A DNA stretch of 64,000 nt from Udeniomyces pyricola. Its lineage: Eukaryota > Basidiomycota > Tremellomycetes > Cystofilobasidiales > Mrakiaceae. The DNA lies in NCBI GenBank assembly GCA_039545295.1, contig BCIK01000009.1, forward strand, positions 886,405 to 950,404. Direction: 5' to 3'. The notes beneath the pieces were generated by a model that did no database searches, was not told where the DNA came from, and saw only the letters and a list, made by a program, of their open reading frames with translations. The position numbers were made by a program, and so were the translations under genes. Below, piece by piece: positions 35,766 to 48,486 of the stretch (positions within the stretch are counted from its first letter, which is position 1; each line of letters begins with the position of its first letter).

Positions 35766-38349
35766 ATGGCCAGGAAGCGCAAGAACAGAACCCATCTTAA
35801 GGGCGTCAACCGTGACGAGCCAGATGTACGGCCAGATTGGATACCGTTTCTACCCTCACCTCACCTCAGCTAACGACAACTCAGCCATCAACCCACCCAA
35901 ACCCAAACCCAAACCCTTCCCCGTCTCTATATCCATAACCGACAACTCCCCCCCTCCCTTTCCAGTTCCTGCCCGGTTCACTCTACTGACCCATGTGCCT
36001 TTGCTCTTCCTTCACCCATCCAGGCCAAGACCCCCAAGTCGTTCGTCATCAAGGTCGGTCTCACCCGTTCTCCTTGGCGATCTTCTCCGTTCAGCCAGGC
36101 CGCCGCTGCTGCTCACTTAACTGACTTCGTCATTTCCTCCTCGATTCCCAAATAGTCGGGTCAAGTAGGGTCTTCCGTCAGCCAGCTCGTTCGGGATATC
36201 CGAAGGATCATGGAACCCGGAACAGCTACGAGGCTCAGAGTGGGTTCCGCCTCTGCTTGATATAAAACCCCTGTTCGCGCGAGACTGGACGCCAAATCTG
36301 ACGCGTTCTGCCCTTCGTTTGCCTTACCCAGGAGAGAGCGTCGGCCAGGTTGCGCGACTACCTCACCATGGCCCCTGCTTTGTGTGTCCTCTTGCATACA
36401 TTCTTGTCCATTAACAACCTTTGTTCCTCAATCCAGCCTAGACTAACCAGGGCCGTCTTGATCCGATCCTACTGGCAGGAATGTCACCCACCTGCTCGTC
36501 CTCACCCTTTCCGAAAAGACCTCATCGCTTCATCTTCGTCTCGCCCGTCTTCCTGCCGGTCCGACATTGACCTTCCGAATCGAGCGATACTCTCTCATGA
36601 AGTTTGTCCTCTTTTCAACTTGAAAGGCTGAGTGTTGGTTCCAGCAGTGTATCGCTGTGCATCTCGCTGACGAGCTTTCCTCGCCTTTGGTGATACTCCA
36701 GGGACCTTGTCAATGCTCGAACTCGAAACGTTGGGCATTCGCCTGGTGGAGAGTTCCGAACACCTCCTTTGGTACACTATAGTCTATCACATTCACACAA
36801 CACCTGTGATGAACGCCGCAAAGAGTGGCACCTAATCTTGGTCCCCGGTTGCTCTTTTTCTTCTTTTTTTTTCCTCTTCTTTCTTTCCTTTTTCCAGCTC
36901 GTTCTCAGCAACTTCAACCCTCCGGCCGGCGAGAAGCCTCAGCCCCAGCTCAAGCTCATGAGCACCATGTTCCAAGGCATGTTTCCGCCTATCCAGATTG
37001 ACAAGGTGAGCGAGCGGTCTAGGACGTATAGTAAGGGGTCATCTCATCGATGGACGAACCCCGCCTCCTTTACTCATGCCCCTTCTTGCCTTGTACCCTA
37101 GTCCGCTCTCCCTTCGTTCCGTCGAGTTCTCCTCATCTCTTACCACGCCGCCACCCACCTTGTTTCCGTGCGACACTACACCATCTCTATTCGACCGGCC
37201 GGTGTCTCGCGTCGAGTCCGACGCGTGCTCGACTCGTCTTCGTCCGCTCCCCAAAAGAGGCCGCTTGATCTTGGTGACGATCAGGACATTGCCGATTACC
37301 TTCTCAGGACCGGTAACCGAGCCGCTAGCGAGGGTTACGAGACTGGAAGCGAGACTGAGGGCGAGAGCGAAGCCGAGGGAGAGGGCGCGGGTACGTCGAG
37401 GGTCGAGCTGCCGGCTGACTACGTTGGACGAGGTAACAAGTTCGTATCGTCCCCATCGCCTCCTCCTCCTCCCCCGAAATACATCTCTTCACCGCTCTCA
37501 GCACTGACATTTGCTCTCATGCCTTGGGTCGCAATAGGAAGGGAGCTCACCGAGCCGTCCGGTTGATTGAGATGGGACCGAGGATCGAGATGCGTCTCGT
37601 CAAGGTCGTCGAGGGCATTGTCGGTAGTCTTCGAGGCGAGGGAGAGACCGTATTCCACGAGTTTGGTGCGTCATCTGTCCCCATTGATCTCTGACCCTGC
37701 GACGGTGTATCCAGATTATTGCTCTTGGCATCATGTCAAGTTTCGTGTTGACCTAATGACTTTGATGATTCTTTCTCTTATACCTTGCCTTCTTTCTGGC
37801 TGACCCCTCCTTCCAGTGTCCAAGACCCCCACTCAAAAGTCGGACCTCAAAAAGGCTCATCTTCAGCGCCAGACCGAGAAAGCTCAACGACGAAAGGAGC
37901 AGGAAGCCAACGTTGCTCGCAAGAAGGAAGCCGCCGCCGCTGCCAAGACCTCCAAGCGAGGCGTTCGCTCCAAAGACGCCGCCGCCGATGGAGATGAGGA
38001 CGATGACGCCGCCGGAGACGACGAGGACGAGGACAAGATCGTTCACGACTACACTGGCGACGAGGAGTTCGAGTTCGAGGACCGGGTGTTCAAGACTCAG
38101 AGCAAAGAGAAGGCTATGGCGGGTGACGATGAGAGCGAGGAGGATAGCGATGATGACGAAGGGGACGACGAGGCGGATCATCTCGATCTTGACGGCGACG
38201 ACGAAGCGGGCGACGTCTCCGAGTCGGATGAGGATGACTTGGACGGCGGGATGGAGAGCTCAGAGGATGACGAGCCGGTGGCACCCCCTCCGAAGCGGTC
38301 TAAAGCGCCTAGCAAGAAGCCAGCGACCAAGGGCAAAGGAAAGAAGTAG
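35766..38349 (+). CDS. SSF1: Ribosome biogenesis protein Ssf1 / Peter Pan (Brix domain)
   Basis: Binds pre-60S particles and is needed for 27S pre-rRNA processing. Ten exons fit: 35766-35825, 36024-36053, 36156-36239, 36332-36381, 36479-36601, 36702-36771, 36898-37005, 37102-37439, 37538-37665 and 37817-38349, giving 507 residues. The start MARKRKNRTHLKG is basic. The Brix domain reads TPKSFVIK, QLVRDIRRIMEPGTATRLRER, NVTHLLVLTLSE, SNFNPPAGEKPQPQLKLM and MFPPIQID, and closes with the sigma70-like HRAVRLIEMGPRIEMRL. The C-terminal third is Lys-rich, then strongly acidic, then basic. Exon 8 uses the GTTCGT donor. The gene diverges from SMYD over 208 bp. Confidence 0.95.
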
Positions 38350-38803
38350 TTGATATGATCATGCCATTTCACGTTGATCCGTCATCAGACTAGAAGGTTG
38401 TGTTCAATCTATAAGGACTTGTTCTCCTTTAAAGACGAAAGAGGAAATTATGAGATGCAAGCAAAGACGCTGGCTTTTACACAAAACACACAAGCGACGT
38501 GGCACGATGCAGTTTCTCTCAACACAACCGCTCCGGTAACGAAGATCCACATGAAGGTGATATCGTGGTTGCAACGAGAAAGAAAAAAAAAGAAAAGAAA
38601 AAAAAAACTGACGTGATGTGCAAGAGGGACAATTAAGAAAAGAAGAAAGAACCAAAATCACCAAAGGAAACAAAAGAAAGTTCTAGCTCGGAGCGGAGGG
38701 AACGAAGCGCGAGAGAGGATCGTGATAGATGGAGGGAACAAATAGGGAGAGCGTGAGGTAAATGAAGAATGCGAGTGATACATGGAAAGGGAAGGACGAC
38801 CGA
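38350..38803. other. Convergent spacer SSF1 / YDJ1
   Basis: About 450 bp between two converging stop codons, A/G-rich near 38580-38700. No gene is seen. Confidence 0.5.
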
Positions 38804-41026
38804 TTACTCTGTAGAAAGGAAAGTCGGAGGCAAGGAAGAGTCAGAGGCAAGGAAAAGTCAGTGTCGTATCAGTCATGACTGTGGAAAGCCAAAAAATGGA
38901 TTTAAGAGAACGTACGTTGAGCACATTGCACACCAGGCTGTCCTCCTCCCTCCTCATCGTCATCGTCCTCGTCCATCGAGTCGGGTCCTCCAGGCATCTG
39001 CTTCTTGTCTCGCTCGCTTGTCTCGGAGAGCTCGACCTCGTCAATGTGGATGTTCTTGGGGTAAGTCTTGGCCGGCACCCGGGCGTCGAGCGCAGACTCG
39101 AGGCCGGGGATAAGGTGAGGGGGTATCGAATCGGGGAACTTGACGTTGAGCTTGATGAAGAGGTCTCCCATCTCGTGGTGTCGGAACGACGGCATTCCCT
39201 GGCCCTCGACTCGCTTGATGTCTCCTATGGTGTGAAGAAAAGAAGGGGAAGGGAGTCTAGTCAATATATGACCTGATGATTGACAAAAAGGAAGGGAAAT
39301 GGGGATTTCGGATGACAAGAAAGACGGAGCTTCCGAGACAGAGAACCATATCATGACAATGAAATTGATGGCAGACGAACCAGGCTTGATAACCTCTCCG
39401 GGCTTGATGGTAACGTGGATGGCTCGATCGTCGAGATGCAGAATCGAGAACTCTCCTCCGCCGAGGGCCGTCAGCAGGTCGATTTCACACTCGCAATAGA
39501 GGTTGTCGCCCTTCCTCTGGAACATCTCGTGCGGCTTCTCCTCAATGACGATGACGACATCTCCCGGGATCGTGTTGGGAGCCTGGTCAGATTCGCCGTC
39601 AAAGGTGATGTGCTGGCCTCCCTTCATGCCCTTGTCAATGTGGACCTCGAGGACCTTTCGCTCCGAAGTAACCTTCTTGCCATGGCACTGCTTGCACTTG
39701 TGCTTGGGATCGATCTGTTCGCCAGTGGCGTCGCAATCAGGGCAAGGCTGCTGGACCTGATTGGACGAACAGGCGAATGGGATGGGATGAAGAGACATCA
39801 AAGACGATGACGGACACGAAAAGAGAAAACGAGATGAGGATCCGCGCCGACCAAAGAAACCAGCAAGATATCAAGGCCGAAACACGAACCTGCTGCATCA
39901 TTGGACCGAGCTGTCTGAGCATGATCCTGACACCCTGACCGTTGCAAGTGCCGCACTTCTTGACGGCACCCTCCTTTCCGCCCCGACCCTCACATCCCTT
40001 GCAAAGGACGTGCTTCTGGAGCGCAAGTTTCGTGACCTTGCCCTTGTAGAGATCGGCGAGCGTAACATTGACTCGGTGAACGAGGTCCTTGCCCTTTCGG
40101 GGACCCTGGGGACCACGTCGGCCTCCTCCTCCTCCGAAACCGAAAGGCTATATCAACCAAAGAGATAATGAGTGATAGGAGAACGACGACCAACGTTGAC
40201 AGCACGTCAATCAGCTCGAGAACGAAACGAACAACCAGGTAAATGAATTTTGGCGTCAAAAAAAAAAGAAAAAGAAACTTACTCCTCCACCTCCGCCCCC
40301 ACCGAACAGCTGGGAAAAGAGATCCTGAGGATCCATGCCACCCATGCCACCACCTCCACCGCCAAGACCGGCCTCACCCATCTGGTCATACCTATCGAAC
40401 GAAACGAAATGGTGGAAAAGTAGGCGCACCCCAATACAATCAGTCAGGACTTGCCAGCTTGCCCGAGATTATCAGTGGAACCAACTCTGTTTGAAACGTA
40501 CATCTGACGCTGCTGGGGGTCGGACAGGACTTCGTAACTGCATGGACCGTGAGCAACAGAGGGGTTAGTTTGTCAGTCAAGCGTAGGATGTGGCTATGGT
40601 TGAGGATAGGCAGGAAACGAGGTCGGACGAACGCATGAGTGATCTCCTTGAAGGATTCGGGGTCACCTCCCTTGTCCGGGTGGTGCTTGAGAGCCCTAGA
40701 AAGAAAAGAGAAAGTAACGGGCGCGATGAAGTGAGTATGGTGCTCATTCGAAACACGTGAAACTCCCTCGGGTGTCACGAAAGAAAAGTGAGTCGAGGTG
40801 GAAAAGTGGGTATGTGTGTGTGTAAATATGTATGGATATGTATGGGTGTGGATTGGATGACCAAGACGGATGAAGGGGGGGGGGGTTGGGAGGACAAGCT
40901 TCGAGGCAAACGATCCAAGGACAACGGCTCGCGCGCTCACTTTTTACGGTACGCCTTCTTGAGCTGATCCTCGGAAGAGTCGGGCGACGCGTCGAGAAGA
41001 TCGTAGAACTTGGTTTCCTTGACCAT
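38804..41026 (-). CDS. YDJ1: Type I Hsp40 co-chaperone with farnesylation box
   Basis: Stimulates Hsp70 and delivers clients. Eight exons fit: 41026-40941, 40695-40633, 40537-40502, 40391-40283, 40147-39890, 39756-39381, 39224-38916 and 38808-38804, giving 413 residues. The J domain has KHHPDKGGD. A Gly-rich linker follows, then four CxxCxGxG zinc-finger repeats (CKGCEGRG, CGTCNGQG, CPDCDATG, CKQCHGKK) and the client-binding domain. The last exon is just AGTAA; joined to the previous exon it gives ...VQCAQQ-stop, a CAAX box for farnesylation. Skipping the last splice would destroy it. Three of seven introns begin GTTCGT. Confidence 0.95.
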
Positions 41027-41762
41027 TGGAGCGAAACTCTAGATGTGAGGTGTGAGGTGTGAGGAGCGAGGGGACGGGTGACGGGGGACGGGGTGGGTGG
41101 ATGAGTCGTGGATGGGTGAGGATTGTGCTGAGGGGCGTGGTTGATCGTTGGGTCGGGTGAGTTTGGGAGGTTCTTCCATCGAACCTTTTCCATCGGCCAT
41201 CGGCCTCGTCGAGCTTCCTTGATGGCTTCGTCAAAACGCCACATCCACATATATACAAAGTAGTACTCTCCGATCTTCATCCAGATAGCCGCATACACAT
41301 GCATAATCCTCCTATTGATATTATCATACGTCTCCATCCAGACCATTCATCCATCAACGCTCCATCCGTCCATATCCATCGTTCACTTCTAGTTTCTTCA
41401 ACAGGCAGGCAGGCTGCGCTCCTCTTTTCCTCCCGATTCGAACGCACTCCATGCCAGCTCCGGCCCAGCCTAATCAGTATATGTACCGCGATGTACCCCA
41501 GGTGACCGATCATATTACAGATCACCCACGCAAACGACTCAATCCAACCCGAACCCGAAATCGCAACCAACGCGTCTCCCCCATGTTTAAGAAAGAGAAT
41601 CAAAAAAAGAATCATGCCATGAGAGAAGAAAAAGCAAACAGATTGGAAACAATGAGATGAGGAAACCAAGACCACACTAGCTAGCCGCTAATCGTCCTCG
41701 ACCTCGACACCTCGCCCGGCAAGAGGTAGGAGGGAACAAGAGGGAGAAATGAGAGAAAATGT
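41027..41762. other. YDJ1 upstream / PDA1 3' spacer
   Basis: About 740 bp. It holds the YDJ1 promoter side (short tandem gaggtgtg units near 41045-41060) and the PDA1 3' end. No coding region is supported. Confidence 0.5.
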
Positions 41763-44497
41763 CTAGTAGTAGTGAACCTCCTCCTTCTCTCGTCCTCGCA
41801 TGAAAGGGGGCTCGGTTCCCTTGTACTAAAATCCGGAGCAGGCGGCCAAAGGGGAGCCAGAGAAAACATCGAGCCAAAAGAAGTGTTAGTTCTTTGAATC
41901 AACTCTCATCGAAACGAACCCCCACATGAGTTCTTCAACCGCAAAACCCTCGATAAAAACGAATTCAACGTACGTAGATGTCGGACCAGAGAGTCGACTT
42001 GATGTCGGGCTCGGGCGACTTCTTGGCCTCCTCGACGGCCTGGTCAACCTCCGCCTTGGCAGCCTTGTCGATGGCCTTGAGAGCAGCCTCGTCAGCCACA
42101 CCCCACTGTTGTACAAAGTCGATTGGCAAAGAAGAATATGCCCAGCACGATCAGCGTCGTTGCAACGTACCATCGGACGATGCGACGATGTTATGAGCCC
42201 ATGAGCGAAACAGATATAAAACAAAGTCAACCAAAGAGGCTACGCACGTCCATGATGTACTTCTTGAGACCGTTGATGCAGTCCTTGCTCGAACGCATCT
42301 TGGCGACCTCCTCCCTGGTTCGGTAGGTCGTTCCGGGGTCGGACATCCTGCCGTAAACGAAATGAGGTCGGTTCCAAACGGTGGTCAGCTACTGGAGGCC
42401 CCGCAAGCGACGTGTCCAAAAATAACAGGGTCGTTATGATGGAACAGCAAAACATGGCTACTCACGAGTGTCCTCCGTATCGGTAGGTGACGTACTCGGC
42501 AAGGAGAGGTCCCTTGTCATCGACGGCCCACTGCTTGGAGAACTTGGCGGCCTGGTGGCAAGCAAGGACGTCCATGGCGTTGACCTAACCCAAGCAAACA
42601 AGCATACCAATCAAAGTTCGTGAGCAAGCGCGCTCATCGAGTTGAATGGTTGATTGGATAAGACGATCGTCAACGCACCTGGATACCGGCGATAACATCA
42701 CCTCGCTTGAAGTACTCGGTGTTCATCGACGATCGCTCGGCCGAAGTTCCCATACCGTACTTGTTGTTCTCACAGACAAAGGTGACAGGAAGGTTCCAGA
42801 GCTTGGCCTGTGGTGGATGACCACATATGCAGGTTGACCACAAGTATCAGTAACATTCTCGCAAGACGCAGCACCACCTCAGATGCGTCAACCTATCCCG
42901 AGTCACAACCATTGACGCACCATGTTGTAAGCCTCAAAGATCTGACCCTGGTTGGCGGCACCATCTCCGTACATGGCAAAGGTGACAGCCTTGTTGCCGA
43001 GGTACTTCTGGGCAAAAGCGATACCGGCTCCAACAGGAACCTGGGCACCGACGATACCGTTTCCTCCAAAGAACGAAGGGGTGAAGATGTGCATCGATCC
43101 TCCCTTGCCTCCCGACATACCATCAGCTCGACCTGCAATCGGTGCCAGTGGCGATAACAAGATTGATGATGAATGAACACGCAGTCGTCCCATGTCAGCT
43201 GGCCGGATCAAAGCAACACTGAAATGGGACGTCCAGGCAAAGACAACCACGAGAAACTGACCCATGAGCTCAGCAAGAACACCCTTGATCGTTCCGCCTC
43301 GGAGGACGGCAAAAGGGTGGCATCGGTAAGAAGTGATGATTCGGTCGTTGCCATCGATGGCAGACTCCATACCGATAGCAACGGCTTCCTAAAAGATCCG
43401 ACGAGGTAACGCAAGGGAAGTTGAAGCGGTCAGTGGTGAATACATGAGAAAAGCGGAAAACAGGATCGGATAAGTAACGAGATGCAAAGCGAGTGAGCTG
43501 ACCTGTCCGATGGCCAAGTGGCAGAATCCTCGGATCATCTTGGCCTTGTAGAGGGTGTCCTGGAATGGGTAAGAAAGAGTGGCGATGCCACACACATGAT
43601 CGGGATCAGTTTGGGGGAACGCCTGCCTAGCGAAGCAAACGTCTTGTAGACGAGGCGGCGACCAGGATGGTGGGCAAATGAAGGCGCGGCCGGCAGCCTT
43701 GCTTGACTTACAGCGGCCTGCTCCATTCGCCTCATGGTAGTCATCTTGGTGTACATGTCAATGAGCATGTTCTTGGAGACCTCGACGGCGGTCGAAGGGG
43801 GGTCGCATCGGTAGCCGTGGAAACTGGGGAAATTGCGAGAAATGCGGGAAACGGCAGACGGGGCGGAGAAGAAAGCCAGGGCGGGCGGGAATGGAAGGGG
43901 GAGGGGGGCAGGGAAGGGGGTTTGAGTGTGAGCCAGCTGCCGCCTGAGATCGGGCTCGGATGAACCAATTGGAGTAAATGAATCGCTTGGTGTCGGCGAG
44001 ACGGAAGAGAGGACTCACGAGTCCGGGTCAAGGTTGACGGTGAACTAGTTTTGAGAGCGCGAAGGGAAGGAGAGAGGAGAAAGAACGACGCGTTGTGTGA
44101 GCGGAACGAGCCCCAACAGGTCGGTCGGTCGGCCAAGGCGCGAAGGTGGGAAAAGAAGATCGCACCATCTTGTCGCCGTCCTCGGGGATGGCCTGAGCGG
44201 GAGTGCTCAGGTTGGAGTCGGCAGAGGTCTGGAGACCTCGAGCAAGGACGGGCTGTTAAGGGACCAGTTAAGGGGGAAGTGCATAGGGAGGCGAGCGACG
44301 TGATGGGAAAGGGAACGAGCGTGAGCAAAGAAAGATTCAGATTGGGCAGAGAGCGAGGCAGAAGGGGAGGGAGGGAGGGATCGGAAGAAGGCGTTGCTGG
44401 TGGTGGGAATTTGGTAAGAGGGTATTGATGGGGGTAGACGAACAGTTCGGAGGGATCGCCTCATGGGAGAGGCGAGGGAGAGGAAGGATCTCGACAT
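41763..44497 (-). CDS. PDA1: Pyruvate dehydrogenase E1 component subunit alpha
   Basis: Decarboxylates pyruvate with thiamine diphosphate in mitochondria. Twelve exons all keep frame: 44497-44444, 44252-44166, 44044-44019, 43823-43712, 43559-43503, 43388-43262, 43132-42921, 42807-42679, 42584-42466, 42347-42248, 42105-41974 and 41825-41763, giving 405 residues. The N-terminus [18 protein letters not shown] is a matrix presequence. Motifs: CHLAIGQEAVAIG, the thiamine-binding [16 protein letters not shown], and the phosphorylation loop [20 protein letters not shown], so control by kinase/phosphatase is likely conserved. It ends [12 protein letters not shown]...HYY. Intron 1 starts GTTCGT, and reading through it gives a spurious longer presequence. 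Confidence 0.97.
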
Positions 44498-44985
44498 GGT
44501 GCGTAGGGGAGGGAGGAGGGGGAGGGAGGGAGGGGAGGAGCGAAGGAGGGCAAGAGGGAGTCCGTGGGTGAGGACGGCGTGGGAAGAGACGGAAGACGAA
44601 GGGGGGACGGACACGAGAAGCGCGAAAAGGGTTGGGGCGCTGTTGGACGTTTAATTCGACTCGCTCGGCCTTCCGCTTTCCATATATATTCTTCAATCGA
44701 TATTCATCGACTCATCTCACCAATTATTAGTTCAAGTACACAAGAGTATAGCTGGAATATATATCATATGGTAAAGTATGCATGCATCATCATATATCCA
44801 CATCTTCCATATCGCATCGTCATATCTCAACCTATCAGTACTCATATCAATGTCCATTCGTGGTCAACTGAATTCAGGCCGGCCATCATCATCTTGTTCA
44901 CCCTAAGCTCATAATTTCCCCCTTTAACAATCCAGACGGAATTCATCCGGCATCACATATCCGCTCATCATCGCCATCTCTCCGC
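44498..44985. promoter_or_regulatory. PDA1 upstream region / SAD1 3' end
   Basis: About 490 bp, purine-rich on the + strand near 44500-44560, then AT-rich from 44690 with a tatatatcatat patch. No gene is seen. Confidence 0.5.
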
Positions 44986-47900
44986 TCAGCTGTCACTTCC
45001 ACCAGGTCCTAGATCACGACGCTGCCAAACCTAGAGTTCAAGCAGACACAAGAAAGCATGCAAACCGTCAGTCCTTACGGCCTCCACTCGATTGACAAGC
45101 ACAACCCTCTACAAAGGAAACAAACAACACAAACACTACACAAAGAAGACAACTTACCTGGAGGACAGTCTCGCCCAAAAAGACCATCTCCCTTTGGACC
45201 TCATCCACTCGAAGATCTACGTCCACACACGAACGTCCGCCAAGAAGAAAACAGGGTCAGCAAGCAAAGAAGAAGAAGAAAAAAAAAGCAAGATGTCAAC
45301 ATCGAGACCCATACTTCATCAACCAATCAGGCGATAGAGCGTACCATGAATGCTGAACCACTTCTCTGATTCTCCGCCTCCTCCTCCAGCCCGGAGATGG
45401 ACTTTCCATCGAGCCGCATCATCGCTGTCGATCTTGGCCTTCTTCGATGGGTTTGTCGCCGTGGTGCTTCCCGTCTTGGTAGTCGTCGACGCAATAGACG
45501 ATTCAAACGGAATGTTGACCAAGAGATCGTACACGCTCGAGATCGAAGCATCCACCGAAGGTGCCGTGTCTGTACATCGATATAAAGATCAGGTATCGTC
45601 AGTCAGTCGCCAGTCTGTTCGGTTGCGAACGAGAAATTCGACTTGGTGCTACGTACAATCCTTCATGTCGACTCCTCGCAGCGGAAAGTTGACAATCGTT
45701 GGGTTTTTTTCCTCGACAAAATTGTTTTTGGTGAATCGTTTCGTGTGAAGGATGAGATAAGGTGGCAGCCGGATCAGTTGGTGCCTCTTGAGAGTATCGC
45801 CAAACTCCTGTGGGGTGACGGCAAAAGAGTGGAGAATTTCCATGGAATCAGCCCAGCCGTACAACGTTGTAGTCACTAAACAGTCAAGGTCTTCAAGCTA
45901 GCAGTGCCCAGTAAGAAAGAAAGAAAGAAAAACAAAATGAAAAGGAATAAAGGAAACAAACCTGAGTGGTGGCTCCATCGTATTTAGAGAGAACTGTGGA
46001 CAATGAGACTTGAGGAATGATGTTCTTTTCAACCGAATCCTGGAACAGAGGAGGCCGAGGTAAGTCGAGGGCCAAGAAAAGGAATGGCGATTGAACCGTC
46101 TTGGTCTCTGGGTAAGCATTCAAGCATGTTCAGAGTGAGGAGGTCAGCATATATCCATGTTGGTTGATTCGAGAGTCGAGCTGAAAGGAAATAAAAACGT
46201 CTGTGAAGTCCATACCTCGCGATATGTCGAACCGAGGCCGCTCGTTGCCTCCTACATCCTTCTCTACCACGATCTGCTGAGTCTCAATCTTCAAGTCTCC
46301 TTGAAAGGTCTGATGAATGATACCTGGTTTGATCGTGGAGATCCGTTCGTCAGCATAGGCAACCACAAGGTTTGGTCTATCTTTGGTGCATCCGCCTTGT
46401 GGAATCACTCACTCGAACCCTTCTTTTTGGATCCACCAAGATCCTTGTGCAGCCGGTTGAGGAGCCATCCAAGGAATTCGATGGGATCCCCCTGGGCGGT
46501 GATTTTAAACTTGCCGCCACTCGCGAGCGTGACTTCTTGCAAGAATTCGTGCGGAGATACTTGCGCCTTGAACAGCTCAGGGTTCCACACTTTTCGAGCA
46601 AGCTCAGAGAATCTCTTGATAAGTTCTGTTGGTCGAGCCTCGGGCTTGAGAGCGGGCGTGTCGGGCGAGAGAAGGAAGTCACGGAGGGGTGGAACGTGGA
46701 GCAGCGAGTGGACAATGACGTTGAGGTAGTCGTTGGCCTTGATGTTGTTGAGACCAATGTATCCAGGAAGATATGGCGTCGAGCTCAAGTCATAGGAGGG
46801 CTGAGGGAGATGATCCAAGCGACGGATTTGATCGCTCGTGAAGCGGGGGTTCAGAACACGAGTGATGTTGTTGAGAGAGGGATCTTCGACCTTGTAACCG
46901 TCAGGCAGGATGTAAAACTGCGAGCGAGAAGTCAAGTCCGTGTAGGTAGATGACACAGACGAAGCGAGTACGGTCAATGACTTGACAGAATGAGACAACC
47001 ACGAGCTAATGCAATTTCCCTGCACATACCTCTTCTGTATCAACCTTAAGGAAGACATGGTGACCCTCTCCAACGCTATGTTTGTACGCCCAACTGTTCT
47101 TTCCTCGACCTTGGAAGTACTTGCCGTCGACGAGACAGCAGTAAACGTTGTTGTTGGAGAGGGAAACAGAGCAGAGCTTTTCAAAATCGAAATCGAGGGC
47201 GTGTCGATTGACCTATGAAACCAAACACAGACCTCAGTCAGGATCAGCCGACAGTAACCGGTATGCAGAATGAAGGAATATGTGCCGGCACGAGCAAGCT
47301 TAGACACGACGGCGAGAGTGAGAGATCACTGACGGTGTCGAGGTACAGATCGGTTCGAGCTTGTTGTTCGGACGCGTCCGGGACGTAAACCTCCTCTTCC
47401 TCTTCTTCCTCCGACTCCTCTGCTGGATCCTCCTTGACTTCTGGCTCTTCGATCGTCTTTTCCTCCATTTTGGGGATCGATGGGGTCAAAGGCTTGTCAG
47501 GTAAAGTGGTGATAGCCGCATCGACAGGAGCTATCGAAGCGGACGGTGGCGAGAGAGCCAAGGCAGGGGTTGTAGGCGAGACTGTGCCAGGCTTGGTCAA
47601 GGTAATGACGGGTTTGGAGTCGGGAACCTCGGCAGTAGATTCGGATTCAAGGATGGTAGCCTTGGAGGGGGTCTCTGTTGGTATAGGAGAGACCTCTGAT
47701 ATAATCTCCTCCTTGACAACAGCGTCATCGATATCCAGTCGGGGTCGTTTGGCTGCCCGGGGCGACGAAGGCTCATCCGCGGCGTGGACCTGTTTTGACG
47801 ATTCGGCAGAGGCAGACGCGTGAAGGACTTCATGTTCAAGCAGTCGGGCGATGAGATCATCCTTCTTGCCTGAGACAGGAAGATCCTTGGCGACGAGCAT

Positions 47901-48038
47901 CTCCTTTAGGTCGACGACCTTGAACGCTTTACTGCGAAAGTCAATCCACAACGATCAAGGTGTCAAACTAAGTTTCCGGTCAAGAAAGGGCTCACGCTGA
48001 AGCCGCAACTGTACTGACAGCTCCTTTTCAGTTGTCAT
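44986..48038 (-). CDS. SAD1: Sad1/USP39 tri-snRNP ubiquitin-protease-like factor with N-terminal SAP domain
   Basis: Needed for U4/U6.U5 tri-snRNP integrity during splicing. Ten exons fit: 48038-48019, 47931-47334, 47212-47030, 46917-46413, 46323-46216, 46107-45962, 45807-45657, 45569-45345, 45216-45158 and 45030-44986, giving 679 residues. Residues ~7-42 form a SAP-like helix pair (FKVVDLKEMLVAKDLPVSGK). An acidic Glu-rich linker precedes the UBP-type finger and a USP fold. As in all Sad1/USP39 the catalytic Cys is absent (GLNNIKANDYLN), so it is a non-enzymatic USP; KRFTKNNF and ETVLQVWQRRD confirm the family. Two zinc-finger Cys positions read Asp (RTDLYLDT, CLVDGKYF). The 20-nt first exon was chosen because it alone opens the SAP frame. 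Confidence 0.9.
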
Positions 48039-48486
48039 CAGAGGCGTTGATGTGGCGAGAGTGAGCGGAGATGCGAGGGAAGGTGATCAAGGTGGCTGTC
48101 AAGTTGGGCGTTGCGGGCAACAGCCCGAGCCTGTGGACGGAGTCGCATCAACAGCTTGCGCCTGGCCGGTGGCCGACCGTGCAAGGTGCAGCATGCTCGT
48201 TGCAGATCGTCGATCGATGCTGGTTGATACATGGACCATATGGATTTGTAATCACGTCAACTGAGAAAGTGTGTATACCACCCTCGACAAGCACGACTCT
48301 ATATCATAAGTAACTTTTCTTGAATTGCTAGCTTCAAGTTGCCTCGACTGTCAAGACGTCTCCGTGGCATCTGCATATTGAGCAGTGCTCATCCTTGCCA
48401 ATTCAAGCCTGATAGCGGCGGTTATCGATCTTGCGTATGGAATGTATAGGTCATGCATGATTCATGCCATTCTATCGTGGACTCAA
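48039..48486. other. SAD1 upstream / SCYL2 3' spacer
   Basis: About 450 bp; no gene or clear element seen. It presumably contains the SAD1 promoter. Confidence 0.45.

Noticed and set aside
44166..44497. Longer PDA1 presequence read straight through from the start codon
   Set aside because: The frame after RRSLRT follows a GTTCGT donor, and splicing to 44252 yields the conserved mature N-terminus.
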